This document shows positions 39,401-47,269 of a stretch of 47,313 bases of DNA, piece by piece. How positions within the stretch are numbered: position 1 is the stretch's first letter; each line of letters begins with the position of its first letter. The position numbers and the translations under genes were made by a program. The notes below the pieces were generated by a model that ran no database searches, was not told the origin of the DNA, and saw nothing but the letters and a program-made list of their open reading frames with translations. Origin of the DNA: JAWXBG01 sp044375415 (lineage in GTDB: Bacteria; Bacteroidota; Bacteroidia; Flavobacteriales_D; Sanyastnellaceae); assembly GCA_044375415.1 (NCBI GenBank), contig JBILMS010000022.1:1-47313 (forward strand), written 5' to 3'.

Positions 39401-40270
39401 GGATGGACGAAAGAGCAAGGCGTGAATGATATGGTTAAACGTTGTGTACACAACTTCAACCTGAAATTCAACGAACTTTTGGGTGCTTACAAGCGCAAGA
39501 AATTCCACTTGACAGTTGGTGATGAACTACCGGCCGGTATTGTGAAACTTGCTAAAGTATATGTTGCTCAAAAACGTAAACTGAAAGTAGGAGATAAAAT
39601 GGCGGGTCGTCACGGAAACAAGGGTATTGTAGCCCGTATCGTTCGCGACGAAGACATGCCATTCCTCGAAGACGGAACTATTGTGGACATTGTATTGAAT
39701 CCACTTGGTGTACCATCGAGGATGAACCTTGGTCAGATTTACGAAACTGTTCTTGGTTGGGCAGGTATCAAGATGGGAAGAACGTATGCTACACCGATTT
39801 TCGATGGAGCAACGATTGACAACATCAACGACCTAACCGACGAAGCAGGTATTCCAAGAGATGGTGTTTCTTATCTATATGATGGTGGTACAGGAGAGCG
39901 TTTTGATCAGCCGGCAACCGTTGGTGTGATCTACATGCTTAAGCTGTCTCACATGGTAGACGACAAGATGCACGCACGTTCCATCGGACCATACTCTCTT
40001 ATCACGCAGCAGCCATTGGGAGGTAAAGCCCAGTTCGGAGGTCAGCGTTTTGGTGAGATGGAGGTTTGGGCTCTTGAAGCATTTGGTGCGGCTAACATTC
40101 TGCAGGAAATCCTGACAGTAAAATCCGACGATGTAATCGGTCGTGCGAAAGCATACGAATGCATTGTTAAGGGTGAAAACATGCCGGTACCGGGTATCCC
40201 AGAATCGTTCAACGTATTGATGCACGAATTAAGGGGTCTTGGTCTGAACGTTACATTAAATCAAAATTAA
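36446..40270 (+). CDS. rpoB: RNA polymerase subunit beta
   Basis: The beta subunit forms one pincer of the polymerase active-site cleft. The 1274-residue protein is complete. It starts with GTG in MATLKRLDDRQSFSS. Visible blocks are SQLHRSPGVFFG, the rifampicin-pocket region around residues 467-500 (FFGTNQLSQFMDQTNPLSE, THKRRMSALGPGG) with wild-type-looking residues, KVAFMPWKGYNYEDA with conserved catalytic-region acids, KMAGRHGNKGIV and the C-terminal ALEAFGAANILQEILT. The gene follows the attenuator and is co-transcribed with rpoC, 69 bases on. Confidence 0.99.
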   Translation: MATLKRLDDRQSFSSTKSSFDYPDFLEIQLASFREFFQLETNPENRANEGLFKVFAENFPITDTRNQFVLEFLDYFIDPPRYTIAECIERGLTYSVPLKAKLKLYCTDPEHEDFETIVQDVYLGTIPYMTPRGSFVINGAERVIVSQLHRSPGVFFGQSRHANGTKLYSARIIPFKGSWIEFATDINNVMYAYIDRKKKLPVTTLLRAIGYESDRQILEIFNLAEEVKVSKAGIQRVLGRKLAARVLRTWVEDFVDEDTGEVVSIERNEVVMDRETILEDHHIDMIVESGAKSIILHKEETNAADFAIIHNTLQKDTSNSEKEAVEYIYRQLRNAEPPDLETARGVIDKLFFSEQRYDLGEVGRFRINRKLGLNVPDSQRTLTKEDIISIIKYLIELVNSKADVDDIDHLSNRRVRTVGEQLYNQFAVGLARMARTIRERMNVRDNEVFTPIDLINAKTLSSVINSFFGTNQLSQFMDQTNPLSEVTHKRRMSALGPGGLSRERAGFEVRDVHYTHYGRLCTIETPEGPNIGLISSLCVYAKINRLGFIETPYRRVENGKAVLDNSAVNYRTAEDENSLIIAQANASIDDSGRFDTSVVKARLEGDFPVVQPNEIHLMDVSPNQIASIAASLIPFLEHDDANRALMGSNMMRQAVPLMVPEAPVVGTGLEALVARDSRVLLSAENDGVVEYVDATEIRIRYKRSEADELVSFDSAVKSYDILKFAKTNQSTVINLRPLVVKGEKVSEGQIMVEGYSTRNGELAIGRNLKVAFMPWKGYNYEDAIVISERVAREDIFTSIHVDEYTVEVRDTKRGIEELTADIPNVSEEATKDLDENGIIRIGAEIKEGDILVGKITPKGETDPTPEEKLLRAIFGDKAGDVKDASLKVPPSVTGVVIDKKLFSRTIKDKKPVKSNEKAIVEALDKEHDKDVAELKKVLIDKLIAILKDATCQGVYNFFKEEQIKKGTKFSAKALSTIDFSVVNADGWTKEQGVNDMVKRCVHNFNLKFNELLGAYKRKKFHLTVGDELPAGIVKLAKVYVAQKRKLKVGDKMAGRHGNKGIVARIVRDEDMPFLEDGTIVDIVLNPLGVPSRMNLGQIYETVLGWAGIKMGRTYATPIFDGATIDNINDLTDEAGIPRDGVSYLYDGGTGERFDQPATVGVIYMLKLSHMVDDKMHARSIGPYSLITQQPLGGKAQFGGQRFGEMEVWALEAFGAANILQEILTVKSDDVIGRAKAYECIVKGENMPVPGIPESFNVLMHELRGLGLNVTLNQN

Positions 40271-40339
40271 TTAGCGCACAGACACCGCTACAGCAGCGAG
40301 TTTTAGAACAAGTTAATAACGACCACACTCTACAGAAAT

Positions 40340-43300
40340 ATGTTATCAGCCAATAAAAAAATAGCACGTCCGAGCAGCGACTTCAGATCGATTACGATTA
40401 GTCTCGCTTCTCCGGAGCACATTTTGGAAAGATCGCATGGTGAGGTTTTAAAGCCTGAAACCATCAACTACAGGACCTACAAACCTGAGCGCGACGGACT
40501 GTTTTGTGAAAGAATATTTGGTCCTGTAAAGGACTATGAATGTCACTGCGGGAAATACAAGCGTATCCGTTACAAGGGTATTGTTTGCGACCGTTGTGGT
40601 GTTGAAGTAACCGAGAAAAAAGTACGTCGCGAGCGTATGGGTCACATTGCCCTTACAGTTCCTGTGGCGCACATTTGGTACTTCCGCTCACTTCCAAACA
40701 AAATCGGTTACTTGTTGGGTCTTCCTACCAAGAAACTAGATCAAATCATTTACTACGAGCGTTATGTTGTTATCAATGTTGGTCCTGCGACCAATGCTGA
40801 AGGCAATGCTTTACAGAAAGATGATTTCATCACGGAAGATGAGTATTTGGAAATCTTAGACAGGCTTCCAAAAGACAATCAGTACCTCGATGATAAGGAT
40901 CCTAATAAGTTCCTTGCCAAAATGGGTGCCGATGCTCTACACGAAATGTTGAGCCGCGTTAATTTGGATGATTTGTCTTTCGACCTTCGTCACAAAGCGT
41001 CTACCGAAACTTCACAGCAACGTAAGAACGAAGCTTTGAAACGTCTTCAGGTAGTGGAAGCTTTCCGTGATGCAAATGGTCGTGTACAGAACAATCCGGA
41101 ATGGATGATCGTGAAAGTTGTTCCGGTTATTCCACCCGAACTTCGTCCGCTTGTTCCATTGGATGGTGGTCGTTTTGCTACGTCCGATTTGAACGATTTA
41201 TATCGCCGTGTAATTATCCGTAACAACCGTTTGAAGCGTTTGATGGAAATCAAAGCTCCGGAAGTGATTCTCCGTAACGAGAAAAGGATGTTGCAGGAAG
41301 CGGTAGATTCTCTTTTCGATAACTCGAGAAAATCATCTGCGGTTAAGACAGAAAGCAATCGTCCGCTCAAATCACTTTCCGACTCATTGAAAGGTAAGCA
41401 AGGACGTTTCCGTCAGAACTTACTTGGTAAACGTGTCGATTATTCTGCACGTTCCGTAATTGTTGTAGGACCTGAATTGAAACTACACGAGTGTGGTCTT
41501 CCAAAAGAAATGGCTGCTGAGCTTTTCAAACCATTTATCATCCGCAAGATGATAGAGCGTGGTATTGTGAAGACTGTAAAAAGCGCCAAGAAAATTGTAG
41601 ATAAAAAAGAAGCTGTTGTTTGGGATATTTTGGAAAACGTATTGAAAGGACACCCTGTTCTTCTCAACCGTGCCCCTACCCTACACCGCTTGGGTATTCA
41701 GGCTTTCCAACCAAAATTGATCGAAGGAAAAGCTATTCAGTTGCACCCTCTCGTATGTACTGCGTTCAACGCCGACTTCGATGGTGACCAGATGGCGGTA
41801 CACGTGCCACTTGGCCATGCTGCAATTTTGGAAGCCCAACTGTTGATGCTTGCTTCGCACAACATTTTGAACCCTGCCAACGGTGCACCAATAACGGTAC
41901 CTTCTCAAGACATGGTATTGGGTCTTTACTACATCACTAAAGGCCGCAAGGGTACTCCCGAGCATCCTGCCTTAGGTGAGGGTATGACCTTCTATTCTGC
42001 CGAAGAAGTTACGATTGCTTTCAACGAAGGCAAACTCGATTTGCATGCTTATATCAAAGTACGTTGGATGGATGTTGAGGGTAAAACCAGCATCATCGAA
42101 ACAACGGCAGGTCGCGTAATCTTTAACAATGTTGTACCTAAAGAAGTAGGATTCCTTAATCAGGTTCTTACTAAAAAGGCACTTCGCGATATCATTAGCT
42201 TGATCTTAAAAACGGTAGGTATTGCGCGTGCAGCACACTTCCTCGATGAGATCAAAAACATGGGTTACTACTGGTCATTCAAAGGAGGACTATCCTTCAA
42301 ATTGAGCGACGTAGTTATTCCACCCGAGAAAGATAAGTTGGTAAACGATGCCAGCTTGCGTGTTAAAGAAGTGTTTGAGAACTACAACATGGGTCTCATC
42401 ACCAACAACGAGCGTTACAACCAAGTAATTGATATCTGGACGAACACCAACTCGAAGTTGACAAACATCCTCATGGACCGTCTTAAGACCGACCAAGAAG
42501 GATTTAACTCAATCTTCATGATGTTCGACTCCGGAGCACGTGGTTCGAAAGAGCAGATTCGTCAGCTCGCAGGTATGAGGGGTCTGATGGCTAAACCACA
42601 AAAGAGCGCAGCTACCGGTGGTCAAGACATTATCGAAAACCCGATCCTTGCGAACTTTAAAGAAGGACTTTCGATCCTTGAGTACTTCATCTCTACCCAC
42701 GGTGCTCGTAAGGGTCTTGCGGATACGGCCTTGAAAACGGCTGACGCAGGTTACCTTACCCGTAGGCTTGTAGACGTTGCTCAAGACGTGATCATCAACG
42801 AAACAGATTGTGGTACCCTTCGCGGACTTGTTGCATCAGCACTTAAGAAAAGTGATGAGGTAGTAGAGACACTTGAAGATCGTATCCTCGGTCGTGTGAG
42901 CGTACACAACGTTTACAATTCTGAAACGGATGAGTTGATCGTTAGTGCCGGTGAAGAAATCAAAGAAGAACATGCCGATGCAATTTTTGCTGCCGGTATC
43001 GAAGAAGTTGAAATTCGTTCGGTATTGACATGCGAAAGCAAGCGAGGAGTTTGTGCTAAGTGTTATGGTCGCGATCTTTCTACTGCCCGTATGGTGCAGG
43101 AAGGACAGGCTGTCGGCGTAATCGCGGCACAGTCGATCGGTGAGCCGGGTACACAGCTTACACTTCGTACCTTCCACACAGGGGGTACTGCGGGTGGTGG
43201 TGTTTCTGAAGCTGAAATACGCGCTAAAAATGCCGGTACACTAGAAATAGATGAATTGCGTACGGTAGAAAAAATGTCGGATACAGGAGAAATGAAAATC

Positions 43301-44638
43301 ATTGTGGTTTCTCGTTCTTCTGAGTTAAAAATAGTTGACGAAGACACAGGCATCGCTTTGATGACTGCCAACATTCCTTATGGTTCCACCTTGCATGCAA
43401 GACCCGGTGCTACAATGAAAAAAGGCGATCTACTTTGCGATTGGGATCCTTACAACTCGGTGATCATTTCTGAAGAAGACGGAGACGTTAAGTTCGACGC
43501 CATCGAAGAAGGTATCACATACAAAGCAGAGGTCGATGAACAAACCGGATTTACCGAGTTGGTTATTATCGAAACCAAAGACAAGAAGAAAAACCCTGCT
43601 ATCGAAATCACCCGCAAGAAAGAAGTAGTAAAAGTGTACTCTCTTCCTGTTGGAGCTCACATCATTGTGAAAGAAGGAGACAAGATTGGTAAAGGTGCTA
43701 TTGTAGCTAAGATCCCACGTCAGAGCGGAAAAACAGGTGACATCACCGGTGGTCTGCCACGTGTAACTGAGTTGTTCGAAGCACGTAATCCATCGAACCC
43801 TGCTGTAGTAAGTGAGATCGACGGTATAGTTGAATACGGTAAAGTAAAACGCGGTAACCGAGAAATCACGGTGCGTGCGCGTACAGGTGAAGAGAAAAAA
43901 TACCTTGTGCCACTATCTAAGCACATCCTTGTTCAGGATGGTGACTTCGTAAGAGCAGGTATGCAACTTTCCGACGGCGCCGTTTCTCCGGGCGACATCC
44001 TCGATATCTCCGGTCCTACTGCCGTTCAGGAATACCTTGTAAACGAAGTACAGGAAGTTTATCGTCTTCAGGGTGTGAAGATCAATGACAAGCACTTTGA
44101 AGTGATTGTACGTCAGATGATGCGTAAAGTACAGATCAGCGATCCCGGCGATACACGTTTCCTCGAAGGAACATCTGTTGACAAAGCAGAATTCCTTTTG
44201 GACAATGATAGTTTGTTTGGAAAAGTAGTTGTGATGAATGCCGGAAACAGCGATCGTTACAAGGAAGGACAAATCATCAGCACGCACCAACTCCGCGATG
44301 AAAATTCGCAGTTGAAGCGCAAAGATGCCGAGATCATGGAAGCACGTCCTGCTATCACAGCAACGGCGATTCCAATGCTTCAGGGTATCACACGTGCATC
44401 GTTGCAGACTGAATCGTGGATATCAGCCGCATCGTTCCAGGAGACTACCAAAGTTCTGAATGAAGCAGCTATCCAAGCGAAGACAGACGTATTAAACGGT
44501 TTGAAAGAAAACGTAATTGTTGGTCACCCAATACCTGCAGGATCCGGCGTACGTCGTTTCCAAAAGATGATTGTGGGCAGCAACGAAGATTACGTGAATC
44601 TTGTAGCGAAGAAAGAAGAAGCGAATGTGAATTCGTAA
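40340..44638 (+). CDS. rpoC: RNA polymerase subunit beta'
   Basis: The beta' subunit carries the catalytic magnesium site. The 1432-residue protein has the N-terminal zinc ribbon (C68, C70, C83, C86), the bridge of RFRQNLLGKRVDYSARSVIV, the invariant NADFDGD at 477-483 whose three aspartates bind Mg2+, the trigger-loop region and the second zinc site CESKRGVCAKC. The C-terminal part has GNSDRYKEGQ and the ITRASLQTESWISAASFQET block near the end. Length fits Bacteroidota RpoC. A strong terminator closes the operon. Confidence 0.99.
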   Translation: MLSANKKIARPSSDFRSITISLASPEHILERSHGEVLKPETINYRTYKPERDGLFCERIFGPVKDYECHCGKYKRIRYKGIVCDRCGVEVTEKKVRRERMGHIALTVPVAHIWYFRSLPNKIGYLLGLPTKKLDQIIYYERYVVINVGPATNAEGNALQKDDFITEDEYLEILDRLPKDNQYLDDKDPNKFLAKMGADALHEMLSRVNLDDLSFDLRHKASTETSQQRKNEALKRLQVVEAFRDANGRVQNNPEWMIVKVVPVIPPELRPLVPLDGGRFATSDLNDLYRRVIIRNNRLKRLMEIKAPEVILRNEKRMLQEAVDSLFDNSRKSSAVKTESNRPLKSLSDSLKGKQGRFRQNLLGKRVDYSARSVIVVGPELKLHECGLPKEMAAELFKPFIIRKMIERGIVKTVKSAKKIVDKKEAVVWDILENVLKGHPVLLNRAPTLHRLGIQAFQPKLIEGKAIQLHPLVCTAFNADFDGDQMAVHVPLGHAAILEAQLLMLASHNILNPANGAPITVPSQDMVLGLYYITKGRKGTPEHPALGEGMTFYSAEEVTIAFNEGKLDLHAYIKVRWMDVEGKTSIIETTAGRVIFNNVVPKEVGFLNQVLTKKALRDIISLILKTVGIARAAHFLDEIKNMGYYWSFKGGLSFKLSDVVIPPEKDKLVNDASLRVKEVFENYNMGLITNNERYNQVIDIWTNTNSKLTNILMDRLKTDQEGFNSIFMMFDSGARGSKEQIRQLAGMRGLMAKPQKSAATGGQDIIENPILANFKEGLSILEYFISTHGARKGLADTALKTADAGYLTRRLVDVAQDVIINETDCGTLRGLVASALKKSDEVVETLEDRILGRVSVHNVYNSETDELIVSAGEEIKEEHADAIFAAGIEEVEIRSVLTCESKRGVCAKCYGRDLSTARMVQEGQAVGVIAAQSIGEPGTQLTLRTFHTGGTAGGGVSEAEIRAKNAGTLEIDELRTVEKMSDTGEMKIIVVSRSSELKIVDEDTGIALMTANIPYGSTLHARPGATMKKGDLLCDWDPYNSVIISEEDGDVKFDAIEEGITYKAEVDEQTGFTELVIIETKDKKKNPAIEITRKKEVVKVYSLPVGAHIIVKEGDKIGKGAIVAKIPRQSGKTGDITGGLPRVTELFEARNPSNPAVVSEIDGIVEYGKVKRGNREITVRARTGEEKKYLVPLSKHILVQDGDFVRAGMQLSDGAVSPGDILDISGPTAVQEYLVNEVQEVYRLQGVKINDKHFEVIVRQMMRKVQISDPGDTRFLEGTSVDKAEFLLDNDSLFGKVVVMNAGNSDRYKEGQIISTHQLRDENSQLKRKDAEIMEARPAITATAIPMLQGITRASLQTESWISAASFQETTKVLNEAAIQAKTDVLNGLKENVIVGHPIPAGSGVRRFQKMIVGSNEDYVNLVAKKEEANVNS

Positions 44639-44659
44639 GACTTCAAAAACATAGAATTA

Positions 44660-44693
44660 AAAAAAGGCCTTGGATTTTTCTGAGGCCTTTTTT
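44660..44693 (+). terminator. Intrinsic terminator of rpoBC
   Basis: AAAAAAGGCCT (44660-44670) pairs with AGGCCTTTTTT (44683-44693) around a 12-base loop; 21 bases after the rpoC stop. The symmetric A/T flanks would let it work both ways. Confidence 0.93.
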
Positions 44694-45042
44694 AATGTGC
44701 TGATGTGCTGATGTGCTAATGGCCGATTTTCAGGGGAAGCGATAATAGTCTCAATGGGCTTCAGGATTTTAGGAACGCGGAGGACGCGGAGGTAACGCGG
44801 AGAGCGCAAGGAGGGTCTTGAAAGAGTTTAACATTGCGTACCTCTGCGTGACCATTGCGACCTCTGCGTTCCGTAAATTTCATTGTCTTTTTGCAACGCA
44901 GAGAATTCAAAGTTCCGGAAACCATTGCGAACCTGTGCATACCATGGCGAACCCTAACGATACCTTATCTGTGCAGCCTTCCTAAAAGCAATTATTTCAG
45001 ATGTTATAAGCTGCTTTTCTTTTTTTAAGGTTAAGTTTTCCT
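44694..45042. repeat. Non-coding region with octamer tandem and degenerate GCG-rich repeats
   Basis: No gene is visible. At 44696-44719 there are three TGTGCTGA-type octamers. At 44774-44803 a ten-base unit (AACGCGGAGG) occurs three times. At 44833-44870 the words ATTGCG and ACCTCTGCG alternate twice, and a weaker copy lies at 44930-44955. The CTCTGCG words are the inverted complement of the CGCGGAG type, so the two halves face each other. Bases 44956-45042 show nothing clear. Confidence 0.75.
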
Positions 45043-45348
45043 TTAGATTTTCACTTTCAGTTCTAGTCGTCCACCAAAACCAAGTTCAATGATTTTTTGA
45101 AGTGTAGAAATTCGAGCTTCTTTTATATTGTTCTCAATTTTTGAAATATAGGATTTAGTTGTCCCAACTTTTTCCGCAAGTTGTTCTTGTGTCATTCCCA
45201 TTTCAACACGAGTGTCATGAATCAAAGCACCGATTTTAAATACTTCATAACCAGCTTCAAGTTCATCACGCTTTTTTGTCCCACGTTTACCGTAGTTCTT
45301 TTCTTTGAACTCTTCGAGAGTTATCAAGTTTTTATTCTTCGCTTTCAT
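45043..45348 (-). CDS. XRE-family antitoxin (HigA-like)
   Basis: The 101-residue protein has a helix-turn-helix at about residues 41-90 (IHDTRVEMGMTQEQLAEKVG, TTKSYISKIENNIKEARIST), the XRE/Cro type. In this family it neutralises the toxin and represses the operon. A basic N-terminal region of 35 residues precedes the HTH. Its 5' end overlaps the toxin gene by 17 bases, so the toxin comes first, the HigBA order. No separate promoter is evident. I see no terminator after it. Confidence 0.9.
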   Translation of the reverse strand: MKAKNKNLITLEEFKEKNYGKRGTKKRDELEAGYEVFKIGALIHDTRVEMGMTQEQLAEKVGTTKSYISKIENNIKEARISTLQKIIELGFGGRLELKVKI

Positions 45349-45679
45349 ATTCTGCTTTTATTTTAAGAGCTATTTCTATTTCTTTTCTAGGTGTCTTTTG
45401 TGCTTTCTTTTGAAATCCATTCGCTAAAACAACCAATCGTCCTTGGTCAAAAAAACAGAAAATTCTAAAAATGTCACTCCCTGTTTGAACGCGGATTTCA
45501 TAAAGTTCATCCGTGTTTTCAATATGTTTAAGATACGTCTCAGGAACTCTTTGTAAGCCTTCTATCAAGTCAAAAGTCCAAACAATTTTTGCTTTAACTT
45601 TCTTGTCTTGTTTGGCAAAGAAGTCTTGAAAGTAGTTTTTGTAAAAAGTTATTTTTCTATATTTCTGGTTTTTCGCCAC
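45332..45679 (-). CDS. RelE/HigB-type toxin (phage Gp49-like family)
   Basis: The toxin reads about 115 residues from a GTG at 45677-45679, beginning with MAKNQKYRKITFYKNYFQDF. The body shows LKHIENTDELYEIRVQTGSDIFRIF, FFDQGRLVVLANGFQKKAQKTP and EIEIALKIKAEY, as in HigB/Gp49-like mRNA interferases. The basic and aromatic residues in those blocks are where catalytic residues lie in the family. The longer reading uses a TTG next to a perfect -7 box, so I reject it. The GTG would be at or near the first transcribed base. Toxicity is inferred from family and pairing. Confidence 0.88.
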   Translation of the reverse strand: MAKNQKYRKITFYKNYFQDFFAKQDKKVKAKIVWTFDLIEGLQRVPETYLKHIENTDELYEIRVQTGSDIFRIFCFFDQGRLVVLANGFQKKAQKTPRKEIEIALKIKAEYESEE

Positions 45680-45683
45680 ATTA

Positions 45684-45691
45684 CAAATATA
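45684..45691 (-). promoter_or_regulatory. -7 box of the toxin-antitoxin operon
   Basis: The minus strand reads TATATTTG, an exact TAnnTTTG match, ending four bases before the GTG of the toxin gene. A TTT stands at the -33 position (19 bases upstream). Confidence 0.6.
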
Positions 45692-45831
45692 CAAATGTTT
45701 CCCTATAGTGAAACTTTTAAGTTGATTTATTTTGTATTCGAGTCGATTTGTCTGGGTTCTCGAAATAACGCATGAAGTTCGGATTTACGGGAAACAGAGC
45801 TCCCATAAACAGTAAAGGGAAAGGGAAAGGG

Positions 45832-45925
45832 TGGCACTTCGTTCTGCCAAGCGTTCCGTATGGCTTTGCGGCCTCTGCGAACCACGAAGTGGTCCTTTGC
45901 GGGGAGCAACGCTCCCTTGCGTTCC
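45832..45925. repeat. GCG-rich repeats and small palindromes before the recombinase gene
   Basis: The 332-base gap between toxin and recombinase (45680-46011) has no gene. It carries the same words as the region after rpoC (CTTTGCGG, CCTCTGCG, CCTTGCGTTCC) plus short palindromes: GGCA/TGCC (45833-45848), ACCAC-GAA-GTGGT (45881-45893) and GGGAGC-AAC-GCTCCC (45902-45916). An open frame runs through it in phase with the recombinase but its composition does not look coding. Confidence 0.65.
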
Positions 45926-46011
45926 AAAAAAAAAGTAATTCCAAAAATCCGCAAATAGAACGAACATCTTCTCCCCTATTCCGAAACTTGTTGAAACTAA
46001 AAACTCAAGTT

Positions 46012-47091
46012 ATGGAAGAAGCAACTACCATCCTACTCGTTCGGGAGAAAGAGGAATTTTTTTATGAAGTTAAATTCAAATACGACCGCGAAATAATACG
46101 TCAAATTCGCACTTTAAAAGGGTCCAAATGGAATCCTAAAGTTCGAGCCTGGCATGTACCTGTTTCTGAGGAAAACCGTAAAGAATTGGGGCATATTTTC
46201 TCCTCTGCAGACATTCCTGACGGGTCGAAACTTCAACAAGAATCCACCAGACTACGAGCAGAGTTGGATTCGTATACGAAGTATTTACAAACCAAAAGAT
46301 TCAGCCGTCACACCGTTAAAAGTTATACCGAGGCCCTTCGTCTTTTTCTAGAATATTTCAAAGGGAACAAGCTTGAGGAACTCACAAATGACGATGTGAA
46401 CACCTTCTTTCATGACTATTGCTTTAAGCGAAATCTATCCATCTCGTGGCAGCGACTTATGGTAAATGCCATAAAGCACTACTACGAGCGATTCAAACTA
46501 AAAAAAATTGAAGTTAATTATCTATACCTACCCAAGAAAGACAAGAAGCTACCCAATGTTTTGAGCAAAGAAGAAGTGCAGGAGATACTTCGTAACACCG
46601 GGAATTTGAAACACAAGACGATGTTAAGTCTGATATATTGTTGTGGTTTGAGAAGAGGAGAACTATTGGCACTCAAGCCTGAACACATAGATACGAACAG
46701 AAATATTCTGATCATTAAAATGGCCAAGGGTCGCAAGGATAGAATTGCACCACTCCCGTCAAAAATGATTGCTCAGCTCCGCGAATATTGGTTGAAATAC
46801 AAACCGAAAGTTTGGCTATTCGAAGGTCAGAGGGTTGGTGAGCCATATAGCGAAAAGAGCATTCAATTAGTTTTAAAACAGGCGTTAGGTCGGACCACCA
46901 TAAAAAAACCCGTATCACTTCACTGGTTACGTCACAGTTATGCCACACACTTATTGGAGGCAGGCACTGACCTACGCTATATTCAAGAGCTTTTAGGACA
47001 TTCGAGCAGTAAAACCACTGAGATCTATACGCATGTCAGCACGCAGAAAATTTCGGAAATTCGAAGTCCACTGGAGGATATGGACATTTAA
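46012..47091 (+). CDS. Tyrosine recombinase/integrase with N-terminal HARP-like domain
   Basis: From the ATG at 46012 the protein has 359 residues. Residues about 16-60 (FYEVKFKYDREIIRQIRTLKG then WNPKVRAWHVP) resemble the small HARP-type domain of some DNA helicases and precede the usual SAM-like core-binding domain at about 85-170. The catalytic domain is intact: R214 in GLRRGELLAL, K239 in AKGRKDR, H304-x-x-R307, H330 and Y339 (TTEIYTHVS). There is no IntI-type insert before the HxxR box. The start further upstream is rejected as it crosses repeats. Palindromic sites lie 19 bases after the stop. An integrase of a mobile or site-rearranging element is likely; the target is unknown. Confidence 0.9.
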   Translation: MEEATTILLVREKEEFFYEVKFKYDREIIRQIRTLKGSKWNPKVRAWHVPVSEENRKELGHIFSSADIPDGSKLQQESTRLRAELDSYTKYLQTKRFSRHTVKSYTEALRLFLEYFKGNKLEELTNDDVNTFFHDYCFKRNLSISWQRLMVNAIKHYYERFKLKKIEVNYLYLPKKDKKLPNVLSKEEVQEILRNTGNLKHKTMLSLIYCCGLRRGELLALKPEHIDTNRNILIIKMAKGRKDRIAPLPSKMIAQLREYWLKYKPKVWLFEGQRVGEPYSEKSIQLVLKQALGRTTIKKPVSLHWLRHSYATHLLEAGTDLRYIQELLGHSSSKTTEIYTHVSTQKISEIRSPLEDMDI

Positions 47092-47099
47092 AAAAATAC

Positions 47100-47107
47100 T
47101 ATCTTCG
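47100..47107 (+). promoter_or_regulatory. -7-like box reading into the palindromes
   Basis: TATCTTCG matches 7 of 8 bases of the -7 consensus and would start transcription at the first palindrome. No TTG at the right distance. Confidence 0.3.
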
Positions 47108-47109
47108 CG

Positions 47110-47194
47110 GGATATGTCTAGTCCAAAGCTAGACATATCCTACTCTCACTAGTGGGATATGTCTAGTTCAATGGGGAAAAAGCTAGACAAATAA
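47110..47194. repeat. Two copies of a palindromic core-site-like sequence
   Basis: Copy 1: arm GGATATGTCTAG (47110-47121), spacer TCCAAAG, inverted arm CTAGACATATCC (47129-47140), perfect over 12 bp. Copy 2: identical left arm (47155-47166), 16-base spacer, right arm CTAGACAAATAA (47183-47194), matching in 9 of 12. Arms of about 12 bp with a 7-base centre are the layout of tyrosine-recombinase core sites. Function is inferred from layout and position next to the recombinase gene. Confidence 0.6.
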
Positions 47195-47205
47195 ACTAGT
47201 TAGCG

Positions 47206-47269
47206 GTGGCCCCTTGCGGCCACTCGAAACGCACTCGGAGGGATGGTTCTTTCCGAAAAAAAGTTCGGT
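47206..47269. repeat. Further hairpins at the window end
   Basis: GTGGCC-CCTTGC-GGCCAC (47206-47223) is a perfect 6-bp stem. CCGAA/TTCGG (47253-47257 with 47265-47269) is a second. No gene starts before 47313. Bases 47270-47313 show nothing clear. Confidence 0.45.

Noticed and set aside
45772..46011. 80-residue N-terminal extension of the recombinase
   Set aside because: This stretch is made of the GCG-word repeats and palindromes; the protein similarity starts at the ATG at 46012.
47110..47223. Classical integron attC or attI site
   Set aside because: No GTTRRRY/RYYYAAC boxes at the palindrome ends, and the recombinase lacks the IntI-specific insert before the HxxR box.
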